From Curtobacterium sp. MCSS17_008 (lineage in GTDB: Bacteria; Actinomycetota; Actinomycetes; Actinomycetales; Microbacteriaceae): a stretch of 64,000 nt of DNA. The notes beneath the pieces are model-generated. The model had not been told where the DNA came from, did no database searches, and saw only the letters and a program-made list of their open reading frames with translations. The stretch spans positions 186,001 through 250,000 of the forward strand of contig NZ_QKSM01000003.1 in NCBI RefSeq assembly GCF_003234185.1, in the 5' to 3' direction. Below are positions 34,601 through 43,102 of this stretch, one piece after another. How positions within the stretch are numbered: the stretch's first letter is position 1; the number at the start of each line of letters is the position of its first letter. The position numbers and the translations under genes were made by a program.

Positions 34601-34636
34601 GCTCACTCCTGTGGGGTGGGTGGTGCTGCAGACGAC

Positions 34637-34678
34637 GGAGGGGAGGTGCGGGGCGGGCGTGCCCCGCGCCTCCCGTCC
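34637..34678. terminator. imperfect GGGAGG hairpin within the operon
   Basis: GGAGGGGAGGTGCGGGGC pairs with GCCCCGCGCCTCCCGTCC with two mismatches. It lies between the substrate-binding-protein gene and the FAD gene, so it could attenuate the distal enzymes relative to the importer or stabilise the upstream message. Confidence 0.55.
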
Positions 34679-34708
34679 GGGGGGATGGTCGGCTCGGCCG
34701 ACCGGATG

Positions 34709-35908
34709 TCAGTTGCCCAGACCGATGGACTCGTCGAGGAACTCGTTGGTGAACAGGTCGGAGGGCTCCAGGCCGCTCTTCACGTCACCGGTCCCGGCGA
34801 ACACGGGGGTGGCCTTCTCGATGAAGTCCTGCATGCGCTCCTCGTCCATGTCGCCGATGTAGCCGTTGTCGCCGTCGGTCGCGAGACCGAGGTCGACCAT
34901 CTGCTCCGCGGCGAACGCACCGACCTTCGAGTCGTACGTCCAGCCGTTGTTGTACTGCTGCACGAGCTGGGTGATGAGGTCGTTCGTCGCCTCGGGGGCC
35001 GTGAGGTAGTCGACGTCGGCCTGCTGCATGACGGGCACGAGCTCCTCGAGGCACGACCCCAGCTCCGACAGGTCGCCGGTGCGGACCGCCATCGCCTCGG
35101 GGTAGGGGTTCCACCCGGTGCTCGAGATGGTCTTGTAGGCGACCTTCTTGCCCCAGGCGGCGACCTGGTTCTGGTAGATGTACGGCTCGGCGGTCGCGAA
35201 CCCCTGCTGGGCGTCCTTCCCGCCGGCCGAGACGAACTTCGACGGCGTGCCGTCGTAGCTGCCGTCGAGGACCTTCTTCGGCAGGATGCCCGACTGCTCG
35301 AGGTACGTCATGTACGCGGCGCCGTTGAAGTAGCGGACGACGCCGCCGTTCTCCTCGAGCTCCTTGCCGAGGTCCTCGATGGACTCGACGTCCGGGTAGG
35401 TCTCCGGGTCCCACATGATCGACATGGGGGACTGGTCGTTCTCGGCGAAGACGGCCGTGGTGGGCAGGTTGCCGGAGAACTGGACCTGCTCGTCGGTGGA
35501 CATGTAGCCGAGCGTGATGTCCTTGTCCTGGTACATCTGGGAGGCGACCTTGGTGTAGCCGATCGCGGGGCCGCCGGCACGGATCTCGAGCTTCACGCCG
35601 GTGCTCGCACCGTTGGCGTACAGGTCGCCGGTGACGGTCTTGCCCGAGGCGTCGATCGACGGGTCCGGGCCGAGCATCTGGTACAGGTGGCCGTGCTCGC
35701 CCTCGGGGTTCCAGTCCGTCTGGACGACGACGGTGGACGGGCAGACGCCCGACAGGTCGACGGCGGGGCCGGACGCGGTCTTCGCGGTGGCGCTCGACGC
35801 TGCGGTGCCGGCGGACGAGCTGGCGGCGCATCCGGTCAGGGCGAGCGCGGTCGCGGCGAGGGCTGCGGTCGCGACGCCGATCCGCGTGGTGGTTCGGGTG
35901 GTGCGCAT
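34709..35908 (-). CDS. ABC transporter substrate-binding lipoprotein (NMT1/SsuA/ThiY-like)
   Basis: A 399-residue exported solute receptor with lipobox LTGC (Cys27). The mature protein has the NMT1/THI5-like opening VVVQTDWNPEGEHGHLYQML, similar to receptors for thiamine-pyrimidine precursors, riboflavin or sulfonates. Several aromatic residues (Trp, Tyr) near probable ligand loops fit a flat heterocyclic ligand; this is inference. The start ATG has GGAG upstream. It follows the permease gene after a 197-base gap containing three near-repeats of TGCTGTCGGG (35939-35978). Confidence 0.88.
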   Translation of the reverse strand: MRTTRTTTRIGVATAALAATALALTGCAASSSAGTAASSATAKTASGPAVDLSGVCPSTVVVQTDWNPEGEHGHLYQMLGPDPSIDASGKTVTGDLYANGASTGVKLEIRAGGPAIGYTKVASQMYQDKDITLGYMSTDEQVQFSGNLPTTAVFAENDQSPMSIMWDPETYPDVESIEDLGKELEENGGVVRYFNGAAYMTYLEQSGILPKKVLDGSYDGTPSKFVSAGGKDAQQGFATAEPYIYQNQVAAWGKKVAYKTISSTGWNPYPEAMAVRTGDLSELGSCLEELVPVMQQADVDYLTAPEATNDLITQLVQQYNNGWTYDSKVGAFAAEQMVDLGLATDGDNGYIGDMDEERMQDFIEKATPVFAGTGDVKSGLEPSDLFTNEFLDESIGLGN

Positions 35909-36105
35909 GGAGGCTCCGTTCGTGGTGCGGGTCTCGTGGTGCTGTCGGGATGGTGCTGTCGGGTCGTGCTGTCGGTTCGGGGAGGGGTGGGTGGGTCCGG
36001 GCACGTCGACGACGCGGTGGCGCTGTGGTCGCCGCCGACGGTTCCGGGGGTCTGGAGGGGCGACCCGCGCCGCGGCGCACCGGGGGGAGGCCGCCGCGAC
36101 GCGGG

Positions 36106-36975
36106 TCAGCTGAAGTCGTGCCAGCGACCGACGGCCAGGCGGCCGATCAGTCCGAACACGAGGAAGACGGCGACGCCGTAGAGCGAGGCGATGATGATCG
36201 TCGCGTAGAGCTCCGGCCCCATCAGGCGAGAGGCGGTCACCTGGATGAGGACGCCGAGGCCGGGGTTGCCGCGCTGGAAGAACTGGTCGCCGACGATGGC
36301 GCCGATCACGCTCAGGCCGGCCGAGGTCCGCAGGCCGACGAAGATCGACGGGAGCGCGGCGGGGAACTGCAGCTTGACGAGCTGGGCGAACCGGCTCGCC
36401 CGCTGCAGGCGGAACAGCTCGCGCTGGCCCCGGTCGGCGGACTGCAGGCCGAACAGGGTGTTGGAGACCATCGGGAACAGGGCGATCATCACCGTCACGA
36501 TCACCCGGCTGGCGAACTCGTAGCCGAACAGTGCGCCGATGAGCGGCACGAGCGCCAGGATCGGCACGCACTGCAGCACCACCGCGTACGGGTAGAGCGA
36601 CCGCTCGAGCCACTTCGCCTGTGCCATGGCCATCGCCCAGACCACGCCGATGACGATCGCGAAGCCGAGACCGACGAGGGACACCACGGTCGTGCGCCCG
36701 AGCGCGGACCACAGGTCGGTGCCGAAGGTCGAGGGCGACCCGTCCGGCATGGTCGGCGCGACGATCGCCTTCGCCACGAGGTGCGGGTACGGCACGAGGA
36801 ACGCGAGCCCGCGGACGTGGTCGTAGTAGGCGGCAGCGGCGTACCAGACGCCGACGAGCACGGCGAGGACGACGACGGGCTGCCACCACGCGACCGATCG
36901 GCGGGGGTGCGGGGCGGAACGGCGTGCGGCGGCCCGGACCGCGCGGGTCTCGGCGACCTCCTGCAGGGTGGCCAT
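36106..36975 (-). CDS. ABC transporter permease (SsuC/ThiX-like)
   Basis: A 289-residue inner-membrane permease with about six helices from residue 32 on. The cytoplasmic coupling loop LVKLQFPAALPSIFVGLR near residue 205 has the form of the binding-protein-dependent transport (BPD) motif, EAA-like. It pairs with the ATPase gene upstream, whose stop overlaps its ATG by one base (TGATG), and with the solute receptor downstream. It imports the operon's substrate, probably a heterocyclic nitrogen compound. Confidence 0.9.
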   Translation of the reverse strand: MATLQEVAETRAVRAAARRSAPHPRRSVAWWQPVVVLAVLVGVWYAAAAYYDHVRGLAFLVPYPHLVAKAIVAPTMPDGSPSTFGTDLWSALGRTTVVSLVGLGFAIVIGVVWAMAMAQAKWLERSLYPYAVVLQCVPILALVPLIGALFGYEFASRVIVTVMIALFPMVSNTLFGLQSADRGQRELFRLQRASRFAQLVKLQFPAALPSIFVGLRTSAGLSVIGAIVGDQFFQRGNPGLGVLIQVTASRLMGPELYATIIIASLYGVAVFLVFGLIGRLAVGRWHDFS

Positions 36976-37742
36976 CAGCGGTGTCCTTCCCGGAGCGCGT
37001 GCGAGACCTCGCCGACCAGCTCGGCGAACTCGGGGGTGAAGCGGATGTCGGGGTCGCGGGGCATCGGGAACGGCACCTCGAACCGGCCGACGATGCTGCC
37101 CGGGCGGCCCGACATGACGACGACCTCGGTGGACAGGTACACGGCCTCGGACACCGAGTGTGTGATGAAGAGGCCGGCGAACCGCTGCTCGACGAAGAGC
37201 CGCAGGAGTTCGTCGTTGAGGCGCTCGCGGGTGATCTCGTCGAGTGCGCCGAACGGCTCGTCGAACAGGAACAGCTCGGGGTCGAGCGTCAGCGACCGGG
37301 CGAGCGAGACGCGCATCCGCATGCCGCCCGACAGCTGCTTCGGCAGGTTCGTCTCGAAGCCGTTCAGCCCGACCAGGTCGATGGCGTGCGCGGCCTTGGC
37401 AGCCCGGTCGGCCTTCGACACGTGACCGAGCTCGGCGAGCAGCTCGACGTTGCCCTGCACGGTGCGCCAGGGCAGGAGCGTGGCGTCCTGGAAGACGTAC
37501 CCGATGCGGTCGGCCGCGACGTCCGCCGATCCGTCGGACGCCGATTCGAGGCCGGAGGCGATGCGCAGCAGGGTCGACTTGCCGCAGCCGGAGGGGCCGA
37601 CGACCGAGACGAACTGGCCGCGGTCGACGGTGAGGTCGACGCCCTGCAGGGCGATGGTGCCGTTGGGGAACGTCATCTCGACGTTCCGGAAGTCGAGCAG
37701 CGTGTCCGTCGTGGTGACGGGCGGCGGAGCGGTGGTGGTCAC
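36975..37742 (-). CDS. ABC transporter ATPase (SsuB/ThiZ-like)
   Basis: A 255-residue ATPase with Walker A GPSGCGKST, Q-loop VFQDATLLPW, signature LSGGM, Walker B LFLFDEPFGALDE and the switch His in ITHS. It energises the adjacent permease. The start is GTG at 37742, because GAGG lies 5 bases upstream; a GTG two codons earlier leaves no space for a ribosome site. It follows the amidohydrolase gene by 34 bases and overlaps the permease by one base. Confidence 0.9.
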   Translation of the reverse strand: MTTTAPPPVTTTDTLLDFRNVEMTFPNGTIALQGVDLTVDRGQFVSVVGPSGCGKSTLLRIASGLESASDGSADVAADRIGYVFQDATLLPWRTVQGNVELLAELGHVSKADRAAKAAHAIDLVGLNGFETNLPKQLSGGMRMRVSLARSLTLDPELFLFDEPFGALDEITRERLNDELLRLFVEQRFAGLFITHSVSEAVYLSTEVVVMSGRPGSIVGRFEVPFPMPRDPDIRFTPEFAELVGEVSHALREGHR

Positions 37743-37776
37743 GATCACCTCGGGTTCTCGGTGGTGGGCGAGGGGG

Positions 37777-39090
37777 TCAGGCGGGGACGGGAGCGGTCGC
37801 ACGGGCAGCGGACGGCGCGGCGGGCGCGGTGACGGCGGGCGCGGCGACGGTCGTGCGGACCTCGGTGCGGGCGACGAGCCGCCCGCGGGACAGGACGATC
37901 CGGTCGGCGGGGGCGTTCGCCACCGCGTCGGTGACGCTCGACGCGGCGATCGCGAGCAGGTCCGCTCGCCGTCCGGGGACGGGACCGGCTGCCGGGAGGC
38001 CCATCACGCTCCGCGCGGTGTCGCTCACCATCGCGTACGCCTGGTCGGGTGTCACGTGGCCGGCCGCGACGAGCAGGGACGCCGTCTCGAGGGCGTCGCT
38101 CCGGCCGACCGGGTTGAAGGGGTCGCGCACGTTGTCCGCGCCTGCGGCGACGCGCACGCCGGCGTCGGTCAGGGCCCGGATCGCGGTCAACCCGCGGGGC
38201 GTGGAGACCGGGTGCTGCCAGCCCTGCAGGTACAGGTTCGTGATCGGCAGCGTGATGATCCCGAGGTCCGCGGCCGCCACGTCCGCCACGACCTCGGCGA
38301 GACGCTCGGGGCCGAGCGTGCCGAGCCGGACGCAGTGCCCGGCGGAGTACTCGACGCCGCGCGGCATGCGGCGGACGGCACGGGCGTAGTGGTCGAGGGT
38401 GACGGGGCCGTCGAGGCTCTCGTCGGTGTGCAGGTCGACGCCGACGCCGTGCCGCTCGGCGAGGACGAGCAACCGGTCGACGTCGGCCAGCGGGTCCTCG
38501 GCGAGGTGCGGGGCGCCGCCGACCAGGTCGACGCCGCAGTCGAGCACGGCCTCGACGTGGTGGTCCGGCGCGAGCGGTCCGGCGAGGGCGACGAGCTCGA
38601 TGTCCATGAGTCCGGCGAGCTCGTCCCGTACCTGCACGAGGGCACGTGCCCCCCGGGTCGCCGACTCGACGGAGGCGGGTGGGTCGGCGACGGTGCGGCG
38701 ACCGCTCAGGACGTCGACGTGGCTGCGGACCGACGTGGTGCCGGCGGCGAGGAGCGCCAGCGCGGCGGTCCGCGCACGTGTGGCGATGTCCTCGACGGTC
38801 ATGGTGGTGGCGTGCGCGGCCCACGACGCGATCGCGGCACCGAGGTCGCCGAGCGGCGGTCGGATGGCGTCGGCGCTCAGGGCCTTGTCGAGGTGGGCGT
38901 GCGGCTCGGCCGGGGCGGTGAGGAGCAGGCGCCCGCCGAGGTCGAGCACGGCGTCGGCCTGCGCGGTGAGCGTGCCGGCGGGTGCGACCGCGGTGACGGT
39001 CGCACCGTCGATCGCGACGTCGACGAGGCGACCGTCCGGCAGCAGCGCGGACCGCAGGAGCCCGATCGGGCGGGGCGGTGTCGAGTCCAT
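37777..39090 (-). CDS. cytosine-deaminase-like amidohydrolase
   Basis: A 437-residue metal-dependent amidohydrolase with a full ligand set: PHAHLDKAL (HxH, strand 1), DLHTDESLD (His, strand 5), GHCVRLG (His, strand 6) and GADNVRDPF (Asp, strand 8). The pattern is closest to cytosine or isocytosine deaminase (CodA group). Being first in the operon with an importer suggests it deaminates or hydrolyses the imported compound. GAGG precedes the ATG by 6 bases. Its promoter carries the shared GGAAACA element (39141-39173) and an operator-like palindrome across the start of transcription. Confidence 0.87.
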   Translation of the reverse strand: MDSTPPRPIGLLRSALLPDGRLVDVAIDGATVTAVAPAGTLTAQADAVLDLGGRLLLTAPAEPHAHLDKALSADAIRPPLGDLGAAIASWAAHATTMTVEDIATRARTAALALLAAGTTSVRSHVDVLSGRRTVADPPASVESATRGARALVQVRDELAGLMDIELVALAGPLAPDHHVEAVLDCGVDLVGGAPHLAEDPLADVDRLLVLAERHGVGVDLHTDESLDGPVTLDHYARAVRRMPRGVEYSAGHCVRLGTLGPERLAEVVADVAAADLGIITLPITNLYLQGWQHPVSTPRGLTAIRALTDAGVRVAAGADNVRDPFNPVGRSDALETASLLVAAGHVTPDQAYAMVSDTARSVMGLPAAGPVPGRRADLLAIAASSVTDAVANAPADRIVLSRGRLVARTEVRTTVAAPAVTAPAAPSAARATAPVPA

Positions 39091-39116
39091 CCGGAGCCTC
39101 TCGATCGTGTGTGAGA

Positions 39117-39135
39117 ATGTTGATCGCATCAACAT
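39117..39135. promoter_or_regulatory. 19-bp operator-like palindrome
   Basis: ATGTTGATCGCATCAACAT is a perfect 8-3-8 inverted repeat lying over the predicted transcription start (about 39134) of the amidohydrolase operon. It is the best candidate binding site for the XRE-cupin regulator encoded divergently at 39301. Confidence 0.65.
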
Positions 39136-39140
39136 CTCCG

Positions 39141-39173
39141 ATGCTAGGGCGGCAGTGTTTCCCTCTCGTTTCG
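39141..39173 (-). promoter_or_regulatory. shared purine-region promoter element, amidohydrolase operon
   Basis: Read on the minus strand: CGAAACG (39173-39167), 4 bp, GGAAACA (39162-39156), 9 bp, then -10 TAGCAT (39146-39141). The same plan, with identical heptamer positions, occurs at four other promoters at 42.4, 43.3, 49.6 and 49.7 kb. Confidence 0.7.
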
Positions 39174-39216
39174 AGGCGGTTGCCGTGTGTGACACCCGTC
39201 CCGGTCCGACCGGGTC

Positions 39217-39236
39217 GCCGGAACGACGGTTCCGGC
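39217..39236 (+). promoter_or_regulatory. inverted repeat in the XRE leader
   Basis: GCCGGAACGACGGTTCCGGC has perfect 8-bp arms and a 4-bp centre, 64 bases before the XRE-cupin start. It could be an autoregulatory site or an RNA hairpin in the leader. Confidence 0.45.
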
Positions 39237-39300
39237 CGGGCCGCGTCCGACCCGCCCTCCACGGCACCGGAGCGCCGTCACCAGGCCGAGAGGAGTGCGC

Positions 39301-39918
39301 GTGAGCACCGGCACCACCACCGCGACCGACCGCGTCGTCGACGACCAGACCCAGCGGATCGGCGAGCACATCCGCGCCAGACGCCGCGCCGCGCGGCTCA
39401 CCCTGGTGCAGGTCGCCGAGCTGACCGGGCTGTCGCACCCGTTCCTCAGCCAGGTCGAACGCGGGCACTCCCGCGCCAGCATGGTCTCGCTCGAGAAGAT
39501 CGCCGCCGCGCTCGGCACGACCCAGGTCGAGCTGCTCGCTGCCGGGGCACCGGAGCGACCGGACCACGACGACCGGTCACCCGAGGTCATCCGCGCGGGC
39601 GAGGGTGCCCGCGGACCGTTCTCGAGCGGCGAGGCTCGACTGCTCGTCCACGCCGGCCCGCACGCCTTCGAGCCGCTCGAGTGGACGGGTGAGAACACCG
39701 ACCTGGGCGAGTACTTCGAGCACCGCGAGGACGAGTTCCTCACCGTGCTCGCCGGCGACGTCCTGCTCGACCTGCGCGGCCAGGAGCCCCTGCGACTGGG
39801 ACCGGGCGACTCCGCGTACTACCGAGGCGGGACCGGACACCGCTGGTGCAGCGCGGACGGCAGCCGCTTCCACATGATCGTGGTCAAGGAGACCCCTCGT
39901 GTCGGAGTGGTCGCGTGA
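39301..39918 (+). CDS. XRE-family regulator with C-terminal cupin
   Basis: A 205-residue regulator. Residues about 20-75 form a Cro/CI-type helix-turn-helix (LTLVQVAELTGLSHPFLSQVERG); residues about 120-200 form a small cupin barrel (EYFEHREDEFLTVLAGDVLL, HRWCSADGSRFHMIVVKE) that likely binds a small effector. PuuR-like proteins of this build commonly repress amine or nitrogen catabolism. GTG at 39301 follows AGGAG by 5 bases. It is divergent from the amidohydrolase operon and overlaps the reductase gene by 4 bases, so it is probably the pathway-specific regulator. Confidence 0.9.
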   Translation: MSTGTTTATDRVVDDQTQRIGEHIRARRRAARLTLVQVAELTGLSHPFLSQVERGHSRASMVSLEKIAAALGTTQVELLAAGAPERPDHDDRSPEVIRAGEGARGPFSSGEARLLVHAGPHAFEPLEWTGENTDLGEYFEHREDEFLTVLAGDVLLDLRGQEPLRLGPGDSAYYRGGTGHRWCSADGSRFHMIVVKETPRVGVVA

Positions 39919-40868
39919 CCGCCGTGCCGGAGCGTCGCCGCGTGCGGGTCGCCGCCCGCCGGGTCGTCGCCACCGACGTCGTCGCGCTCGACCTCGCCCC
40001 GGTCGACGGTGCACCACTGCCCGAGTGGGAGCCCGGGGCGCACGTCGACCTCGAGGTCGCGCCGGGCTCTGAGCGGCAGTACTCGCTCGTCACGACCACG
40101 CCGGAGGGACACTGGCGCATCGCCGTGCTCCGGGAGCCGGGCGGCCGCGGGGGATCGCTCGCCGTGCACGACCGGTTCACCGTGGGCGACGAGGTCGTGG
40201 TGGCCGGACCGCGGAACCACTTCGGCTTCGACCCCAGCAGGCCCGCGGTGTTCGTCGCGGGCGGCATCGGGATCACGCCCCTCCTGGCGATGATCGCAGC
40301 CGCGGAACGCGCGGGCACACCATGGGAGCTCCACTACGCCGGTCGCAGCCGCAGCCGGATGGCCTTCGTCGACGACCTCGTGGCGGCGCACCCCGAGCGG
40401 GTCGCCGTCGCCGCGGCGGACGAGCACCCGCGGTTGGACGTGGTCGGTCTGCTGGCCGGACCGCGGGACGCCGTCGTGTACTGCTGCGGACCGCGCGGGC
40501 TGATGGACGCGGTCGAAGCGGCTGCGGTGCACTGGCCCGCCGGGAGCGTGCGGGTCGAGCGGTTCGAACCGGCCGCCGACGTCGACGCCCCCGGGGAACC
40601 GTTCGAGGTCGAGCTCGCGGTCACCGGTGTCACCGTCACGGTGCCCGCCGACCGGACGCTCCTCGAGGTGGCCGAGGAGGCCGGCGCCTTCGTGCTGTCC
40701 TCGTGCCGCGAGGGCACGTGCGGCACCTGCGAGACGCCGGTCCTCGAGGGCGCTGTGGAGCACCGCGACACCGTGCTCAGCCCCGAGGAGCAGGCCGACG
40801 ACCGCACGATGATGGTCTGCGTCTCGCGCGCCCGGCGCGGCTGCCCGCGACTGGTGCTCGAGCTCTGA
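39915..40868 (+). CDS. PDR/VanB-type flavin reductase with 2Fe-2S ferredoxin domain
   Basis: A 317-residue electron-transfer protein: FMN/FAD-binding barrel (RQYSLVTTT near residue 56), NAD-binding domain (FVAGGIGITPLLAMI), and a C-terminal plant-type ferredoxin with Cys264, Cys269, Cys272 and Cys302. Such reductases feed Rieske oxygenases (phthalate or vanillate type), yet no Rieske oxygenase is visible in the window. It is coupled to the XRE-cupin gene by a GTGA overlap, an unusual pairing. The partner may lie elsewhere, or the reductase may serve the operon's flavoenzyme. Confidence 0.88.
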   Translation: MTAVPERRRVRVAARRVVATDVVALDLAPVDGAPLPEWEPGAHVDLEVAPGSERQYSLVTTTPEGHWRIAVLREPGGRGGSLAVHDRFTVGDEVVVAGPRNHFGFDPSRPAVFVAGGIGITPLLAMIAAAERAGTPWELHYAGRSRSRMAFVDDLVAAHPERVAVAAADEHPRLDVVGLLAGPRDAVVYCCGPRGLMDAVEAAAVHWPAGSVRVERFEPAADVDAPGEPFEVELAVTGVTVTVPADRTLLEVAEEAGAFVLSSCREGTCGTCETPVLEGAVEHRDTVLSPEEQADDRTMMVCVSRARRGCPRLVLEL

Positions 40869-40881
40869 CCGACCGAGCTGC

Positions 40882-40930
40882 GCCGGACGGGAGGCGGTGC
40901 GCGCGACGTGCGCACCGCCTCCCGTCCGGC
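40882..40930. terminator. bidirectional hairpin, GGGAGGC family
   Basis: A 21-bp stem starting GCCGGACGGGAGGC with a 7-base loop lies between the convergent reductase and amidohydrolase genes. It serves both by position. Confidence 0.75.
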
Positions 40931-40958
40931 TCGTCCCCGATCCGTCCCGTGTGCTCCG

Positions 40959-42356
40959 CTACGGACGCTCGGTGTCGTCGAGCAGCCCGCCGGTCAGCGC
41001 CGACAGGCGCTCCAGACCAGCCTCGGCGACCAGCTGCCGGGCGAGCGGCCGGGCCCGCGCCACGGCCTCGTGCACGTCGACCCTCGTGACGTCGCCGTCC
41101 GCGACGCTCAGCTCGCCGTCCACCCAGACGTCGCGGACCTCGCGGCTGCCCGCCACGAACACGACCGCCTGGTACGGGTCGTGCACGTTCGCCAGCGTGG
41201 GGGAGTCGCCGTCGAACACGACCAGGTCAGCGCGCTTGCCGGGCTCGAGCGACCCGATCTCCTGTTCCATCCGCAGGGCACGGGCGCCGCCGATCGTGCC
41301 CATCTCGAAGGCCTCACGCGCGCTCATCGCCGTGGCCTGCAGGTCCCGGACGCGGGCGAGCAGCGCCGCGGTCTTCATCGCCTGCAGGAAGTCCTGCGAG
41401 TCGTTCGAGGCCGGCCCGTCGACGCCGATGCCGACCGGCACGCCGAGGGCTCGGAGCTCCGCGACCGGGGCGATGCCGCTGGCGAGGATGCCGTTCGCGA
41501 CCGGGTTGTGGGCGACGCCGACGCCGTTCGCGGCGTAGCGCTCCCGGTCCTCGCGGTCGACCCAGACGCTGTGCGCGGCGATCACCGGGACCTGGAACAT
41601 GCCCGTCGCCTCCGCGTGGCCGATCGCCGTCCGGCCCGTCCGCTGCCGGGCTGCCGTCACCTCCTCGCGCACCTCGTGGAAGTGCACGTGCACGCCGTGG
41701 CCGCCCGCGACCGCGTAGTCGACGTGCTCCTGCCAGGTGTCGTCGGTGTAGCGCCCGATCGACGAGACGCCGACGCGGAACGTGCTGTACCGGCTGGCGT
41801 CGGCGGCCTCGCGCAGCGCCTCGAACTCCTCGAGGATCGGGGTCGCACCGAAGTCGCGGTCGACGTCGCCCGAGCCGAAGGACACGACGCCGCGCAGGCC
41901 GAGATCCTCGAGCGCCTGCACCACGCCGGGGGTCGCCGGCTCGTCGGGCATCGGGTCGGCGCAGAACATGTCGTTCGCGGTCGTGACCCCGCTCCGCAGC
42001 AGCTGGATGCCCTGCAGCACCGTGCCGGCGTACGCTTTCTCGCGCGTCATCACCGGGTTGACCCGGCCGATCAGCGCCGTGAGCCACTCCCACAACGTGT
42101 ACTGCGAGCCGATGCCGGTGATGAGCCCCTCGCTGAAGTGCCCGTGCGTGTTGACGAAGCCCGGGGTCACGATGTCGTACGCACCCCCGCGGACCGGGGC
42201 GTCGGGGTGCGCGGCGGACAGCGCGGCGAAGGTGCCGACGGCGGTGATCCGGTCCCCGTCGAGCAGGACCGCGCCGTCCCGGATCGCGGCGGGCGTCGGG
42301 GCGTGGTCCGGCGCGGCGGTGAGCACCCAGCCGGCACGGATCAGGGTCTGCGTCAT
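40959..42356 (-). CDS. amidohydrolase, TrzN/AtzA/guanine-deaminase-like
   Basis: A 465-residue subtype III amidohydrolase with all expected residues: NTHGHF (HxH), HVHFHE (strand-5 His and catalytic Glu), AAHSVWVD (strand-6 His) and GVDGPASND (strand-8 Asp). Relatives deaminate guanine, 8-oxoguanine or triazines. Its promoter has the shared element with -10 TAGGTT ending 6 bases before the ATG, so the message is leaderless and co-regulated with the xanthine and urate genes. A role in purine-ring deamination is therefore likely; the exact substrate is not determined. Confidence 0.87.
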   Translation of the reverse strand: MTQTLIRAGWVLTAAPDHAPTPAAIRDGAVLLDGDRITAVGTFAALSAAHPDAPVRGGAYDIVTPGFVNTHGHFSEGLITGIGSQYTLWEWLTALIGRVNPVMTREKAYAGTVLQGIQLLRSGVTTANDMFCADPMPDEPATPGVVQALEDLGLRGVVSFGSGDVDRDFGATPILEEFEALREAADASRYSTFRVGVSSIGRYTDDTWQEHVDYAVAGGHGVHVHFHEVREEVTAARQRTGRTAIGHAEATGMFQVPVIAAHSVWVDREDRERYAANGVGVAHNPVANGILASGIAPVAELRALGVPVGIGVDGPASNDSQDFLQAMKTAALLARVRDLQATAMSAREAFEMGTIGGARALRMEQEIGSLEPGKRADLVVFDGDSPTLANVHDPYQAVVFVAGSREVRDVWVDGELSVADGDVTRVDVHEAVARARPLARQLVAEAGLERLSALTGGLLDDTERP

Positions 42357-42362
42357 GGGGCG

Positions 42363-42406
42363 AACCTAGGGTGCGCGTGTTTCGCCGGTGTGACCGGGCA
42401 GTTTCC
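42363..42406 (-). promoter_or_regulatory. shared purine-region promoter element, TrzN-like gene
   Basis: On the minus strand: GGTCACA (42395-42389), 4 bp, CGAAACA (42384-42378), 9 bp, -10 TAGGTT (42368-42363), 6 bp, ATG. A further GGAAACT lies at 42406-42400, exactly 22 bp from CGAAACA. Confidence 0.65.
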
Positions 42407-42522
42407 TGCGGCGTCGGTGGTCGCAGGTCGGAACGGAGGCGCTCGTGGCCGCTTCGTCGTCGCGGCACCGTCGCCCGACGCGCAGACATCGCACCTTGGT
42501 CAGTGCGGATGCGCGGGTCGGG

Positions 42523-43095
42523 TCACGGCGTCGGCGTGCTCGTGGCCAGGTCGCCGTAGTCGCCGTCCGCGCACTGAGACTGCCCGTCGATGGTGTACGC
42601 CCCCAGCGACGACGCAGTGAACACGATCGAAGTGACGGGGCCACCGCGGCCACGGAGTCCGAGGTCGGGGTCGTCCCCTCCGCTGCGGAACCGCTCGGTG
42701 GAGATGCCGAGTCCCTGCCACAGGCGCTCGACCGCCCTGAGGTCGTCTCGGGGGTCACCGGTCGTCTGGTGCTCCTTCACGTACACCCAGGTGACCCCGC
42801 CCGGATCGTCGGCGGTTCCGGAACCGTCCGAACCTGGACAGAGACCGAGTCTCGGGCCGCTCACGACCTGCCGGTCTCCCGCGACGGTGGAAGTTGTCTC
42901 GTCGACGACGTCGACGATCGCATGCCGTGCTGCATCCGGCGCCGCGGAGCGGTGTGACGTCTGCTGCGGTTCCATCGGTTCCTCTCTCGCACATCCCGCG
43001 AGCAAGGACGTCGAGGCGAGGAGGGCGACGGCCACTCCCAGGAGACGGATGCTGCCCCGTCGTCCGGCTCGGGTCTTGGTCTCGGATCGTGTCAT
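42523..43095 (-). CDS. small lipoprotein of unknown function
   Basis: A 190-residue exported protein I do not recognise. It has a basic N-terminus, a hydrophobic helix at about residues 17-33 and lipobox LAGC (Cys35). The mature part is Asp/Gly-rich with WVYVKEHQTTGDPRDDL and SIVFTASSLGAYTIDG, and three cysteines besides the lipidated one or fewer, so a disulfide is possible. It follows a 40-residue stub (43103-43225) by 7 bases. Pairs of WXG100-like proteins and small lipoproteins occur in polymorphic-toxin loci of related actinobacteria, so it may be an orphan immunity-type lipoprotein; this is a weak inference. Local sequence is less GC-extreme than its neighbours. Confidence 0.7.
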   Translation of the reverse strand: MTRSETKTRAGRRGSIRLLGVAVALLASTSLLAGCAREEPMEPQQTSHRSAAPDAARHAIVDVVDETTSTVAGDRQVVSGPRLGLCPGSDGSGTADDPGGVTWVYVKEHQTTGDPRDDLRAVERLWQGLGISTERFRSGGDDPDLGLRGRGGPVTSIVFTASSLGAYTIDGQSQCADGDYGDLATSTPTP

Positions 43096-43102
43096 GCTCT
43101 GG

